From Candidatus Gastranaerophilales bacterium (lineage in GTDB: Bacteria > Cyanobacteriota > Vampirovibrionia > Gastranaerophilales > Gastranaerophilaceae): 39,968 nt of DNA. Position 1 is the stretch's first letter. Each line of letters opens with the position of its first letter. This document shows, in pieces, positions 14,289 through 23,987 of the stretch. The position numbers and the translations under genes were made by a program. The notes below the pieces were generated by a model, which was not told where the DNA came from, made no database searches, and worked only from the letters and a program-made list of their open reading frames with translations. The stretch covers positions 1 to 39,968 of the forward strand of contig CALUTF010000015.1 of the NCBI GenBank assembly GCA_944323595.1. Reading direction: 5' to 3'.

Positions 14289-16916
14289 ATGGAATTAACG
14301 GAACACTCACAAGCGATTATCAACTCTGCCAAATCAATTGCCAATGCAAGGAATTATATGATGGTGGAACCTGAACAGGTTTTACTTGCATTAATGTATG
14401 ACCAGAATGATTTGCCAAAAATTTTGTTATCAAAAATCGGTCTGGATAATCCTGACCTTGCAAAGCAGTTAGACGGGTTTATTACAAAACGCGGGTGTAA
14501 ACCTCTGAATAATTATCACGATATGCCGATTTCCAAAAATACAGCAAAACTCCTTGAAATCGCTAACGATGAAGCAAGAATGATGAACGATTCTTTGATA
14601 AGTATTGAACATCTTTTACTTGCTCTTTTGAAAATCGACAGCGGAACAATAATTTATCTTTTTGAAAAAAACAAAATTTCCAGAAAAGACCTCCACGAAA
14701 AACTTCTCGGAGTCATAAAAAGCATTACAACCGTTGATATAACCTCAACCCCTCAACCAGAAGTTCCAGAAACATCCGGCGCTTCAACAGGTACAACCGC
14801 CGTAAAAGAGTCCAAAACAGAATCTCCGCTCGAAAAATTTACGGTTGATGTGACAGAAAAAGCAAAACAAAACAAACTTGACCCTGTTATCGGAAGAGAT
14901 GATGAAATCCGCCGTGTAATACAGATTTTAAATCGCCGTTCCAAAAATAATCCCATAATAATAGGTGAACCCGGAGTCGGCAAGACCGCTATTATTGAGG
15001 GACTTGCACAGCGAATTGTATGCGGGGATGTGCCGGAAAGTTTAAAAAATGACCGCATAATGGAACTTGATTTAGGCGCACTTATGGCAGGCGCATCCTA
15101 CAGGGGCGAATTTGAAGACCGCTTGAAAGGTGTATTAAAAGAAATTGAAGACCATTATGAAGATTTAATGTTATTTATTGACGAAATTCATACAATAATG
15201 GGACTAGGTGCTTCAGAGGGTTCCGTTGATGCAGGGAACCTGCTGAAACCAATGCTTGCCCGCGGCAATGTAAGAGTTATCGGAGCAACCACAATTGATG
15301 AATACAGAAAATACATTGAAAAAGACAAAGCCCTTGAACGCCGCTTCCAGCCTGTTGTTGCAGAAGAACCCTCCGTTGAAACAACCATCAGTATTCTACG
15401 CGGTCTGAAAGATAAATATGAAGCTTTCCACGGGGTAAAAATTCTTGACGATGCTATTGTTCAGGCTGTAAAGCTATCAGACAGGTATATAACTGACAGG
15501 TACCTGCCGGATAAAGCCATTGACCTTATTGATGAAGCAGCTTCATCACTGAGAATTGCAATCGACACACTGCCTGAAGAAATTGATGTTTTTATCAGAG
15601 AAAAAATGCAGCTTGAAATTGAAAAAGGTGCACTGAAAAAAGAAAATTCCAAAGAGGCAGAAAATAAAATCCAGAGAATTCTCAAAAAAATAGAAGTTAT
15701 TGACGGTAAAATTAATAAGTTAAAAAAGCAATGGGAACAGGAAAAGAAACTTATAGAAACCACAAGAGTTTTGAAGAAAAATATGGCTGCTATTAAAGCC
15801 CAGCTTGAACTCAATAAGAAAAACTCTTCCCCTGATATTAATATGGAAAAACGCTACGCACAAATGGCAGAAACACAAAAAAAACTTGAAGCAATACAGT
15901 TAAAAACAGCCAAAACACGTTTAATCAAAGAAGAAATTGACGGGGATGATATTTCGGAAATCATTTCAAAATCAACAGGAATACCCGTTACCAGTCTTAT
16001 GGAAGACGAATCCCAAAAACTTGTTCATATGGAAGATTACCTGAAACAACGTGTAGTCGGACAGGATGAAGCAGTTAAAAAAATTGCCGATGCCATCAGA
16101 TTAGGCCGTTCAGGCTTGAATGACCCGCATCGTCCTATAGGAACATTCCTCTTCCTCGGACCTACTGGTGTCGGAAAAACAGAACTTGCAAAAGCACTTT
16201 CCGAATTTATGTTCAGCGATGAAGATTCACTTATAAGAATTGATATGAGCGAATTTATGGAAAAACAAAACGTATCGCGTCTTGTCGGCTCTGCCCCCGG
16301 ATATGTTGGTTATGAAGAGGGCGGTCAATTAACCGAAGCAGTGCGCAGAAAACCTTATTCCGTTGTTCTGTTTGATGAGGCAGAAAAAGCTCACCCCGAT
16401 ATTTTCAATATAATGCTCCAGATGTTTGATGACGGAAGATTGACAGACGGACAGGGGCATCTGATTGATTTTAAAAATACGGTTATCATAATGACCAGCA
16501 ATCTTGGAAGTGATGTTCTTTTAAATGATGAACTGACCGAACACGATAAGGAACAACAGGTAAAATGTATTCTCAGAAGCAAATTTAAGCCTGAATTTAT
16601 AAACAGAATTGACGAAATTATTCAATTTAATCCGTTGAAAATTGAACAGTTAAAAAATATTGTTGATATTCAGCTTCAAGCACTTAAAAACCGTATGGCA
16701 GAACAAAAAATCTCTCTTGAAGTTACGGAGGCTGCTAAAGAATATCTTGCCGGAGAGGGGTATGAGCCTTTATACGGAGCCCGTCCGCTCAAACGTGTAT
16801 TAAGACAGCTTCTGGAAATTCCGCTTTCCATGAAAATTATTTCTAACGAATTCTCACAGGGAGACTCCGTCATTGCTGATTGTGTTGACAATACTCTTGT
16901 AATTAAACAAAAATAA
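14289..16916 (+). CDS. clpB: ClpB disaggregase (Hsp100 AAA+ chaperone)
   Basis: A hexameric ATP-driven chaperone that works with DnaK to pull apart protein aggregates. 875 aa from ATG 14289, behind AGAGGA. Domains in order: Clp N-domain (about 1-145), AAA1 with Walker [10 protein letters not shown] (about 225) and Walker B LFIDEIHT, a coiled-coil M-domain (about 420-545), AAA2 with GPTGVGKTE (about 624) and [11 protein letters not shown], then the D2 small domain. The long M-domain beginning after the [11 protein letters not shown] region, and the lack of an IGF-type ClpP-binding loop, favour ClpB over ClpC. It ends 2 bases from the convergent orphan gene. Confidence 0.92.
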   Translation: MELTEHSQAIINSAKSIANARNYMMVEPEQVLLALMYDQNDLPKILLSKIGLDNPDLAKQLDGFITKRGCKPLNNYHDMPISKNTAKLLEIANDEARMMNDSLISIEHLLLALLKIDSGTIIYLFEKNKISRKDLHEKLLGVIKSITTVDITSTPQPEVPETSGASTGTTAVKESKTESPLEKFTVDVTEKAKQNKLDPVIGRDDEIRRVIQILNRRSKNNPIIIGEPGVGKTAIIEGLAQRIVCGDVPESLKNDRIMELDLGALMAGASYRGEFEDRLKGVLKEIEDHYEDLMLFIDEIHTIMGLGASEGSVDAGNLLKPMLARGNVRVIGATTIDEYRKYIEKDKALERRFQPVVAEEPSVETTISILRGLKDKYEAFHGVKILDDAIVQAVKLSDRYITDRYLPDKAIDLIDEAASSLRIAIDTLPEEIDVFIREKMQLEIEKGALKKENSKEAENKIQRILKKIEVIDGKINKLKKQWEQEKKLIETTRVLKKNMAAIKAQLELNKKNSSPDINMEKRYAQMAETQKKLEAIQLKTAKTRLIKEEIDGDDISEIISKSTGIPVTSLMEDESQKLVHMEDYLKQRVVGQDEAVKKIADAIRLGRSGLNDPHRPIGTFLFLGPTGVGKTELAKALSEFMFSDEDSLIRIDMSEFMEKQNVSRLVGSAPGYVGYEEGGQLTEAVRRKPYSVVLFDEAEKAHPDIFNIMLQMFDDGRLTDGQGHLIDFKNTVIIMTSNLGSDVLLNDELTEHDKEQQVKCILRSKFKPEFINRIDEIIQFNPLKIEQLKNIVDIQLQALKNRMAEQKISLEVTEAAKEYLAGEGYEPLYGARPLKRVLRQLLEIPLSMKIISNEFSQGDSVIADCVDNTLVIKQK

Positions 16917-16918
16917 GA

Positions 16919-17551
16919 TTACAACTCCGGTACGAGTTTGTATGTATTTTCCGTACCAGGGAAATAATACAAATCCCCCTGTGCTTTATTGATAAGTTCA
17001 CCGAGTTTTTCGCAGGTAGAGTCTTTTTCCATAATATACAAATCCTCTATTTTGGCATTTTTAAACTTCAAATCTGCTGCCTGCTCAGGATTAAGAGCCA
17101 GTACTCCTATTTTAGCATTGCCCAAATCTTTTACTTTGGAATTTTCAATATTCAAAAATTCAAAATTCTGATTGCCCAATTTAACTACTGACGAATTTTT
17201 CATAATGGTTTCACCGTCAAATTGCTTAATTGAATTAAACAATCTTTGCTCATTTATACCATAATCTTCAAACGTTGTATCTTCATCAGGCTGAGAATAT
17301 TCTGACACATATAATTTCCCTGTGTCAGAATCTTTTTCCACTTCAAAATCAAATTCTTTTAATACGTTTTCGTAATCTTCTTTCTGGATAGCGTCTTTAA
17401 GCTTAAATGATGTCTCCGGCCGGTTTGATTTAAATGATACAGTATCTTTAGTAAGAGGTGTAAGATTAGTGCTTCCAAAAAAACTTGATTGTTTTGTAAT
17501 TTTTCCGCTAATTACATTGAAATTCATTAAACTAACCGGTGTAATATTCAT
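16919..17551 (-). CDS. Hypothetical protein, 210 aa
   Basis: Unknown function. Start ATG 17551 follows GGAGAAC. The first 50 residues are Ser/Thr/Asn-rich and lead to a short KDTVSFKSN motif. The middle (about 55-120) is charged. The C-terminal half alternates hydrophobic and polar residues in a repeat-like way (LGNQNFEFLNIENSKVKDLG, then AKIGVLALNPEQAADLKF), which suggests a small beta-solenoid or leucine-rich-like fold. No clear signal peptide or membrane helix is seen. It is convergent with clpB and upstream of nothing obvious. Confidence 0.65.
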   Translation of the reverse strand: MNITPVSLMNFNVISGKITKQSSFFGSTNLTPLTKDTVSFKSNRPETSFKLKDAIQKEDYENVLKEFDFEVEKDSDTGKLYVSEYSQPDEDTTFEDYGINEQRLFNSIKQFDGETIMKNSSVVKLGNQNFEFLNIENSKVKDLGNAKIGVLALNPEQAADLKFKNAKIEDLYIMEKDSTCEKLGELINKAQGDLYYFPGTENTYKLVPEL

Positions 17552-17637
17552 AATTGTTCTCCTGCTTTATTTTTCATGACAAGAATAAAACACGGGCATA
17601 AAAATTTTTGCTAGTAGAATAGAAATATTAACTATTT

Positions 17638-20136
17638 TTAAAACTTTTTGAGTTTTGCGTAATTTGCGTCCATAGCTTTTCTGCCCATTTTGCCGAAATC
17701 TATTGTATACATTACGCTGTCACCGATGTATGCCACATCTTCAATATGCCCGACGCCCAATTTATCATGGAAAACACGTTCACCAACATTAAATACATAT
17801 TCTACAGGTTTATCCGAATTACGAGCTTTTGCACGCTCTTCCGCTTCTATTTGAGCGGCTTTTTCCTGTCTGCGTTTTTCTTCAAGCATACGCTTGATGG
17901 CATTATCTTTAAAAAATTCTTTAACCTTTTCTTCATCGCGTTTTTTGTTTGCTTCTGATTTGACAAGAATTGTTCTCGCCGGAGTACGGTTTGAAGATTG
18001 TCCGGACTGTTGGTTATTACGGTATTGCGGCGCTACAAAACCTTTGCCGAATCCTGTAGACGGTTTTACATAACCATAACTGTCGGATTGCGCCGCGGAA
18101 TATGAATAATCGGATTTTCCCGTTTTAGCTTTTGATACGGCATTTCTAAATGTAGAAGATGTGTTTGTACTGCCCTCAAAAGAAATCATATCCATAAGCT
18201 GGCGCGGAATTTCCTCTATAAATCTTGAAGGATTATAATATTTGTATTCACCCCACATTTGACGGCGTTTTGCGGAAGTAAGATACAGTTTTTCTTCCGC
18301 ACGGGTAACCCCTACATACATCAGGCGGCGTTCTTCTTCAAGTTCTGACGGAGAATTAAACGTTCTTTGATGCGGGAATACACCCTCATCAAGCCCCGCA
18401 AGAAATACCACAGGGAATTCCAGACCTTTGGCAGAGTGGAGAGTCATAAGAGTTACGTTGTTGGCAATCTCGTCAACGCCGTCAAGATCAGACACAAGCG
18501 CTACCTGTTGAAGAAATTCACCAAGAATATTATCCAATTCTTCCGGTTCAAATTCGCCTGCTACGTTTACAAGCTCCTGCAGGTTTTCAATATCAGCTTC
18601 TGCCTCATCAGTTCCCTGAGCTTGAAGTTCTGCAAGATAACCGCTTTTTTCTATAACAAGGGTTACAAATTCCTGCAAATTGTAAGATTTTTGCGCGTCC
18701 TTAAATTTAAGAATAAGTTCGGCAAAGTCTTTCAATTTTGAACGTGTCCTCGGCGGGATTTCCAGAGCGTCATCAATATGTTTGACAGCCTCAAACAGGC
18801 TCATATCATTCTGATCGGCAAAAGTTTGAAGATTTTTAATGGTTGTATCCCCGATTGCACGTTTAGGAACATTGACAATTCTTGCAAAACTCTGGGAATC
18901 ATCCGTGTTGTATATTAATCTCAAATAAGCAATTATATCTTTGACTTCCCTGCGGTCGTAGAATTTTAAGCCGCCGTAAATTCTGTATGGAATTCCCGCT
19001 GCCATGCAGGCTTCTTCAAGCGCACGGGATTGTGAATTTGTTCGGTAAAGAATTGCATAGCGGTTGTAATCGCCGCCGCTGTCCTGCTTAATTTTACTTG
19101 CAATAAAGTTTGCTTCATCGGCTTCGTCCTGTGCTTCAAAGTAATCTATCTTTTCACCGTCGCCTTTTTGCGAATATAGAACTTTGTCCACACGCTCGGT
19201 ATTATTTTCAATAATAGCATTTGCAACGTTAAGGATGTTGGCTGTTGAACGGTAGTTTTGCTCAAGTTTAATAAGTTTTGTATTCTTAAAATCTTTCTGG
19301 AAATTCAAAATAATTGTATAGTCAGCACCACGCCAGCTGTAAATGGATTGATCCACATCACCTACAACACAGAGTGAACGCTCCTCCGGAACATCTGCCT
19401 GAAGATTAGTATAAAGCATATTAACAAGTCTGTATTGTGCCTGGTTTGTGTCCTGATACTCATCGACAAGAATATGTTGGAAACGGTCAAAGTATTCTTT
19501 TCTGACCTGCGGGTTTTGTTCAAGAAGCTTAACTGTCAAAAGAAGCATATCGTCAAAATCAATCGCATTATTGTTATTCAGCGAATTTTCGTACTCTTCA
19601 TATATCTGGGCAATTTTTTGTGATTTGAAATCTCTTGCAAATGTTGCAAAAGTGTAGGCATCCTGCATTTTATTTTTTGCATTGGAGATAATTGATTTCA
19701 CAAGTTTTGGCTGATAAACTTTATCGTCAAGATTAAGCTTCTTTATGGCTTTTTTTATAACGGCATTACTGTCCGTTTCATCATAAATAGTAAAGTTTTT
19801 ATCAAGTCTTTTGCCGGATTGGAAACTGTAATCGTCAATATGTTCACGGAGCATTCTCCCGCAAATGCCGTGGAATGTCCCCACCCACATATATTTAACC
19901 GTATTTTCTCCAAGAATATTCCCGAGACGTTCTTTCATCTCGCGCGCTGCTTTATTGGTAAATGTTACAGCCAGAATATTACGGGGTCTTACCCCGTTTT
20001 GAATGAGGTATGCTATTCTTGAGGTAAGTAATTTTGTTTTGCCGCTGCCTGCACCTGCCAGCACCAGAAGCGGACCTTTCACTGTTTGTACGGCTTCTCT
20101 CTGCTCCCTGTTCAGATTGTCCAATATATTTTCCAT
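17638..20136 (-). CDS. pcrA: UvrD/PcrA-type DNA helicase
   Basis: An 832-aa superfamily 1A 3'-5' helicase of repair and replication-fork processing. Motifs in order: LAGAGSGKTKLLTSR (Walker A, about 24-38), VTFTNKAAREMKERL, GTFHGICGRML, VDEYQDTNQAQ (Walker B), GDVDQSIYSWRGAD, LEQNYRSTANIL, TLHSAKGLEFPVVFLAG and YVGVTRAEEKLYL. The C-terminus ends with the RNA-polymerase-binding-like fold GERVFHDKLGVGHIEDV typical of PcrA. Start ATG 20136 has AGGGA upstream; an in-frame TTG at 20151 is less likely. The linker about 675-790 is low in complexity. Confidence 0.94.
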   Translation of the reverse strand: MENILDNLNREQREAVQTVKGPLLVLAGAGSGKTKLLTSRIAYLIQNGVRPRNILAVTFTNKAAREMKERLGNILGENTVKYMWVGTFHGICGRMLREHIDDYSFQSGKRLDKNFTIYDETDSNAVIKKAIKKLNLDDKVYQPKLVKSIISNAKNKMQDAYTFATFARDFKSQKIAQIYEEYENSLNNNNAIDFDDMLLLTVKLLEQNPQVRKEYFDRFQHILVDEYQDTNQAQYRLVNMLYTNLQADVPEERSLCVVGDVDQSIYSWRGADYTIILNFQKDFKNTKLIKLEQNYRSTANILNVANAIIENNTERVDKVLYSQKGDGEKIDYFEAQDEADEANFIASKIKQDSGGDYNRYAILYRTNSQSRALEEACMAAGIPYRIYGGLKFYDRREVKDIIAYLRLIYNTDDSQSFARIVNVPKRAIGDTTIKNLQTFADQNDMSLFEAVKHIDDALEIPPRTRSKLKDFAELILKFKDAQKSYNLQEFVTLVIEKSGYLAELQAQGTDEAEADIENLQELVNVAGEFEPEELDNILGEFLQQVALVSDLDGVDEIANNVTLMTLHSAKGLEFPVVFLAGLDEGVFPHQRTFNSPSELEEERRLMYVGVTRAEEKLYLTSAKRRQMWGEYKYYNPSRFIEEIPRQLMDMISFEGSTNTSSTFRNAVSKAKTGKSDYSYSAAQSDSYGYVKPSTGFGKGFVAPQYRNNQQSGQSSNRTPARTILVKSEANKKRDEEKVKEFFKDNAIKRMLEEKRRQEKAAQIEAEERAKARNSDKPVEYVFNVGERVFHDKLGVGHIEDVAYIGDSVMYTIDFGKMGRKAMDANYAKLKKF

Positions 20137-20219
20137 TGTCCCTATTCCCAAAAAAGTTTTTTTGTGTTATAATCAGCATAATCGAAAAAAATATTTATTG
20201 CAATCAGAAAGTAGGAAAA

Positions 20220-20819
20220 ATGACAGATACTGAAATGAATTCAATTATAATGAGTACTGACGGACAGGATCAGGAAAAACAAAATTCAATAATGGTTCCG
20301 ATTGATGATATGGATACCGTAGATTCTGATTCACCGCATACTGTTGACGCTCTGGCTATGGAACTCGCTACTATTCAACAGTCGGCTAAAAAAATTGCAA
20401 TCATTGGCAGTCGTAATCTTCCTATTACTCATCAACAAATGATTGAAACTCTTACATCTGCGCTTGTTATGCAAGGTAATACAATTATTACATCAGGCGG
20501 CTCATCAGGTACCAACGCCGCAGCTATCCGCGGTGCTATGAAAGCTAATCCGGATAAACTGAAAGTTATTCTGCCGCAAACCATCGGGCAGCAGCCATCT
20601 GATGTACAAGACCAGCTTATAGGCGTTCCTAATATTGTTGAACACTCTGACAGAGCTATGATGACTCTTGCAGATGCTTCCCGTATTTGCAACAGAGAAA
20701 TTATTGACGATTGCAACCAGTTAATCTGTTTCTTGTCTCATACAAGTAAAACTTTACATAACGCTGTTCAATATGCTGAAGAAGGACATAAAGTTATTAC
20801 CGTGTTCTATCTTGATTAA
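20220..20819 (+). CDS. SLOG/DprA-like Rossmann-fold protein
   Basis: A 199-aa protein with a Rossmann domain resembling the DprA/LOG (SLOG) superfamily. It has KKIAIIGSRNLP (about 60-71) followed by a glycine loop SGGSSGTNAAAIRGA (about 95-109). The C-terminal part (NQLICFLSHTSKTLHNAVQYA, then HKVITVFYLD) fits the last strands of that fold. The first 55 residues are acidic and probably disordered. It lacks the other DprA domains, so it may bind nucleotides or a nucleotide-derived signal rather than load RecA. Start ATG 20220 has AGTAGGA. The open frame extends upstream but overlaps pcrA, so it is not used. Confidence 0.7.
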   Translation: MTDTEMNSIIMSTDGQDQEKQNSIMVPIDDMDTVDSDSPHTVDALAMELATIQQSAKKIAIIGSRNLPITHQQMIETLTSALVMQGNTIITSGGSSGTNAAAIRGAMKANPDKLKVILPQTIGQQPSDVQDQLIGVPNIVEHSDRAMMTLADASRICNREIIDDCNQLICFLSHTSKTLHNAVQYAEEGHKVITVFYLD

Positions 20820-20850
20820 GGCATAAACAGCAGTAATATTCAGGTTCGTT

Positions 20851-22020
20851 ATGCAAGAGATTTTAAAAAAACTGACAGGCAAAAATCAGCGCGAAGCAGA
20901 AGAAATTGCCCGTAATATGGTTGATAATTCCGACACGGAATTGTTCAGAGAGCTTGTAAGTAAAGATGATTTTTTGTTTGATTTTGTTAAACAGAATATC
21001 TCTAATTACATCAAAAATGTTTCAAATGAATCAAATTACAAAAATCTTTTGCATTTTCTGAAATATTATTCACCATCATACGAAGATGCCATCATTTCCG
21101 TACTGGTTGAGTTTGCGGATGAAGATTTGACCGATGATATGCTTGATTTGCTTGAACACGGTACGGAGGATGAAAAGACTTACTGCGCAAGATTTTTTGC
21201 ATATATTCAGGACAACCTATCTCTGGATTTACTCAGAGAATATGCCTACAGCGTTAATGACGCGCTTGCCGCCAACTCTGCATCAACCCTCGGGGTTATG
21301 AAAGATGAACAATCTTACAACGAAGCTCTGTCGAAACTTGAATCAACCGATGATTTTGAAAAACTTGCGGCTGTAAAATTCCTTGTGGCTTACGGCAAAA
21401 AAGATGCCCTGCCCGCAATAATTAACGCAATGAAAAACTCCTCTATGGCAGAAAATATCGCTGGCGAAATTCCTTATCTGGATGATTTATTCTCTGTTAT
21501 AAATAATAATCTTGAAGATGCTCTGATTATCATCAACAATATTATTAACGGACTCGGAGAAATCCTGTCTCTCTCTCAGGTATTTGATTTTGAACTCTAT
21601 GAAGTCCTTGAAAACCTGATTTCAAAACAGCACTCCGGCGCCATTTCCGTTGTACTGTTGAATGCAAAAGAAAAATTTGATATACTTACAGAAAACGATG
21701 AGTATTTATTTGACGAAGATAAAGAAACTAAAAATGAAATCTTGTCAATAAAAAAATTACTCTCGCACATTGATGTAAAAGAACTAAAACAACTTGTAAA
21801 AACAGAGTTAAGAGAAGACAGTCCGTTTGTTTACACAGCACTTGAACTGAGTGACGACGTACTCGCCATACGGGAACTGCTCAAATGCAACGACCAAACT
21901 GTTATCCTCAAAACCGTTGAAGTTTTAAAATCTCTCAATAATCTTGACGAAACAACCAAAACCGTTGCCCTGATTAAGATTACTGACGAAAATATTAAGT
22001 CTATTATAAGAGCATTATAG
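20851..22020 (+). CDS. HEAT-like helical repeat protein
   Basis: A 389-aa all-helical protein of unknown role. Repeating helix pairs such as DDMLDLLEHGTEDEKTYCAR, DALAANSASTLGVM and FEKLAAVKFLVAYGKKDALP suggest a HEAT/armadillo solenoid along most of its length. It is acidic, with no membrane segment or signal peptide. It starts 31 bases after the SLOG gene and ends eight bases before the Nudix gene, so it probably belongs to a four-gene operon (SLOG, HEAT, Nudix, HAD). It is likely a scaffold or protein-binding factor. No partner is identifiable. Confidence 0.7.
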   Translation: MQEILKKLTGKNQREAEEIARNMVDNSDTELFRELVSKDDFLFDFVKQNISNYIKNVSNESNYKNLLHFLKYYSPSYEDAIISVLVEFADEDLTDDMLDLLEHGTEDEKTYCARFFAYIQDNLSLDLLREYAYSVNDALAANSASTLGVMKDEQSYNEALSKLESTDDFEKLAAVKFLVAYGKKDALPAIINAMKNSSMAENIAGEIPYLDDLFSVINNNLEDALIIINNIINGLGEILSLSQVFDFELYEVLENLISKQHSGAISVVLLNAKEKFDILTENDEYLFDEDKETKNEILSIKKLLSHIDVKELKQLVKTELREDSPFVYTALELSDDVLAIRELLKCNDQTVILKTVEVLKSLNNLDETTKTVALIKITDENIKSIIRAL

Positions 22021-22028
22021 GTGGGACT

Positions 22029-22562
22029 ATGAATTTTGAAGAAAAAACAATAAACAGCAAAACAGTCTACGAAGGTAAAGTAATTGACGTACTTGTTGAC
22101 GATGTTGTCATCTCAACAGGTCAAAAAACAATAAGAGAAGTTGTGAAACATAAAGGCGGCGTCGTAATTATTGCCCTGAAAGATGATATGAATATTTTGA
22201 TGGTAAAACAATACCGCTACCCGATAAAAGAAGAATCTCTGGAACTTCCGGCAGGTAAACTGGAAGAAGATGAAGACCCGGCTCTTGCCTGCAAAAGAGA
22301 ACTGGAAGAAGAAACAGGCTACATCGCAAAAGACTGGAAATCTCTTGGTTATATTTACACCTCGCCCGGCTTTTGCACCGAAAAACTCTACCTCTACCTC
22401 GCAACAAACCTCCGGTATGTCGGCGAAAATCCTGACGATGGTGAAGTTATTCAAACTCAGGAATTTAAAGCTGATGAAATTTTTGACATGATTAAAAACG
22501 GCGAAATCAATGATGCCAAAACAATTTGCGCAATGAGCAGAGCTTTCAGCGGAGGATTTTAA
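22029..22562 (+). CDS. Nudix hydrolase, ADP-ribose pyrophosphatase-like
   Basis: A 177-aa enzyme of the ADP-ribose pyrophosphatase type, splitting ADP-ribose or similar sugar nucleotides. The Nudix box runs from about 76: GKLEEDEDPALACKRELEEE then TGY, matching GX5EX7REUXEEXGU. Preceding strands MLMVKQYRYP-like (NILMVKQYRYPIKEESLELP) and the following YTSPGFCTEKLYLYLA are typical of the ADPRase subgroup. It lies in a compact operon and the next gene starts four bases after its stop. Confidence 0.9.
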   Translation: MNFEEKTINSKTVYEGKVIDVLVDDVVISTGQKTIREVVKHKGGVVIIALKDDMNILMVKQYRYPIKEESLELPAGKLEEDEDPALACKRELEEETGYIAKDWKSLGYIYTSPGFCTEKLYLYLATNLRYVGENPDDGEVIQTQEFKADEIFDMIKNGEINDAKTICAMSRAFSGGF

Positions 22563-22566
22563 ACAA

Positions 22567-23367
22567 ATGATTAAAATGATTGCAACCGATATTGACGGAA
22601 CTATTCTCAAATATAACTACGAATTTAACCAACCCGTAATCGATTGCATCAAAAATCTGTCAGCGCATAATATCCCTGTTGTACTTGTTACAGGCAGAAT
22701 GCACGGCGCCGCAAAAATTGTTGCCGATAAACTTGATTTGAAAACACCTATAATTTCCTATCAGGGCGGTCTGATTAAAGACGGCGACAAAGTACTTTAT
22801 GAAAAAATTATTGACACCGCAACCGCAAAAAAAATTATTAACTGGGGAAAATCCAATAATATCCACCTGCAGGTTTATATTAACGATAATCTCTATGTAG
22901 AACACGATAACGATACTATCAAACGCTACATTCTCCAGAGCGGTCTGCCATATATTACAGGGAGTTTTGATAATCTTGACCTCAACGGCGTAAACAAAAT
23001 TCTTGCAATAGATTACAACGATTCGGAAAAAGTGTCACGCTGGGTAGAATATCTGCAACACGAATACCCCGACCTGTATATAGTAAAATCTACCCCCTAC
23101 TTCTGCGAAATTTCCAACAAAGAAGCAACTAAAGCCTGCGCGCTGGAATATCTCAGAAACCACTGGGGGCTGAAAAAAGAAGAAATTATGACCATCGGCG
23201 ACCAGAACAACGATATAGTACTCTTAAAAGCAGGCGGACTTGCAGTTGCCATGGGTAACGCAACTGATGAACTCAAAGCCTGCGCAGACTATGTCACTGA
23301 CACAATTGATAACGATGGTTTTGTCAAAGCCGTCGAAAAATTTGTGCTCGTAAAAGCCACGGATTAA
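22567..23367 (+). CDS. HAD-superfamily phosphatase (Cof type)
   Basis: A 266-aa Cof-like HAD hydrolase that probably dephosphorylates sugar phosphates or phosphorylated metabolites. Motif I is ATDIDGTIL (Asp8 and Asp10), motif II is VTGRMHGAAK, and motifs III/IV are GDQNNDIVLLKAGG with AMGNATDELK. A C2 cap lies between motifs II and III (about 85-185). The substrate cannot be inferred. It is the last gene of the SLOG-HEAT-Nudix-HAD run and is convergent with the glyoxalase gene. Confidence 0.9.
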   Translation: MIKMIATDIDGTILKYNYEFNQPVIDCIKNLSAHNIPVVLVTGRMHGAAKIVADKLDLKTPIISYQGGLIKDGDKVLYEKIIDTATAKKIINWGKSNNIHLQVYINDNLYVEHDNDTIKRYILQSGLPYITGSFDNLDLNGVNKILAIDYNDSEKVSRWVEYLQHEYPDLYIVKSTPYFCEISNKEATKACALEYLRNHWGLKKEEIMTIGDQNNDIVLLKAGGLAVAMGNATDELKACADYVTDTIDNDGFVKAVEKFVLVKATD

Positions 23368-23382
23368 CCGGTATAAAAAACT

Positions 23383-23757
23383 TTAATCCTCAATAATTTC
23401 TATTTCATTGCCGTCAGGGTCTTTTATAAATGCTATTTTTGAACCGGCTTCTCGCATATGAAACGGTTCGTATAAGTATTCATAACCCAATGAATGCAGT
23501 TTCTTCGTAAATTCATCCATAGACGGTACGCCAAAAGCGAAATGCCCGAATGCATTCCCCTGCTCATAACCGTTTTCCGGCGTTTCGAAATTTGCAGTCA
23601 ATTCTATCTGGGTCTGTCCGTCAACATCACTCAAAAAATACAATGCCGCATCCTCAAGCATAATTGTGCGAACAAGATTCATGTCCAACAACTTTGTATA
23701 AAAATCCAAAGATTTTTCCAAATCTTTTACTCTTATCATCACATGTAAAAATCTCAT
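23383..23757 (-). CDS. gloA: Glyoxalase I-like VOC protein
   Basis: A 124-aa vicinal-oxygen-chelate protein close to lactoylglutathione lyase, which converts the methylglyoxal-glutathione adduct. The four metal ligands fall where expected: His5, Glu52 (QIELT), His72 (FGHFAFGV) and Glu120 (GNEIEIIED). The window also encodes glutamate-cysteine ligase, so glutathione or gamma-glutamylcysteine could be the thiol cofactor, which is inference. Start ATG 23757 has GGAGAGG, and an extended -10 lies upstream. Confidence 0.88.
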   Translation of the reverse strand: MRFLHVMIRVKDLEKSLDFYTKLLDMNLVRTIMLEDAALYFLSDVDGQTQIELTANFETPENGYEQGNAFGHFAFGVPSMDEFTKKLHSLGYEYLYEPFHMREAGSKIAFIKDPDGNEIEIIED

Positions 23758-23784
23758 ATAATTCCTCTCCTTAATTTTGGATAA

Positions 23785-23793
23785 ATTATAGCA
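23785..23793 (-). promoter_or_regulatory. Extended -10 promoter of gloA
   Basis: TGC-TATAAT on the minus strand, an exact extended -10, with a leader of about 27 bases that carries GGAGAGG. Confidence 0.7.
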
Positions 23794-23850
23794 TACAAAA
23801 AGACAAATTTCAAAAACAGGAAATATTATTAATATTTTATCAAAAAGACA

Positions 23851-23859
23851 TGCTAAAAT
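23851..23859 (+). promoter_or_regulatory. Extended -10 before the G-rich tract
   Basis: TGC-TAAAAT, the same extended -10 as the aquaporin gene. A transcript from it would begin near 23866, at the first G-run, and run into the HTH gene at 23988. Confidence 0.45.
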
Positions 23860-23866
23860 ACCCTGT

Positions 23867-23908
23867 GGGGTTCGTGTTGTTGTTGTTGTGTGTGTGGGGG
23901 GAGGGGGG
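23867..23908 (+). other. G-rich, strand-skewed low-complexity tract
   Basis: GGGG (23867-23870), then a run of TGT/TTG repeats with no C apart from one base near its start, then two six-G runs separated by one A (23896-23901, 23903-23908). Such a tract is out of character for this AT-rich DNA. It has the raw material for a G-quadruplex and for slippage at the G-runs. It lies between an extended -10 and an HTH regulator gene. Confidence 0.7.
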
Positions 23909-23987
23909 TAAATGATATCTCTAAATAATTCTAGTAATCTCTAATTGGTTCATTTAATTTGTACTAAAAATTTCTTACCATAAAATA

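Noticed and set aside
14289-16916. ClpC or ClpA instead of ClpB
   Set aside because: The long coiled-coil M-domain after AAA1 and the lack of a ClpP-binding loop favour ClpB.
20034-20219. Longer N-terminus for the SLOG protein
   Set aside because: It would overlap pcrA on the other strand and its promoter. ATG 20220 has a good ribosome site.
23981-23986. TAAAAT directly before the HTH gene as a leaderless promoter
   Set aside because: Only one base separates it from the ATG, so the transcript would start inside the gene. The spacing does not match the six-base pattern.
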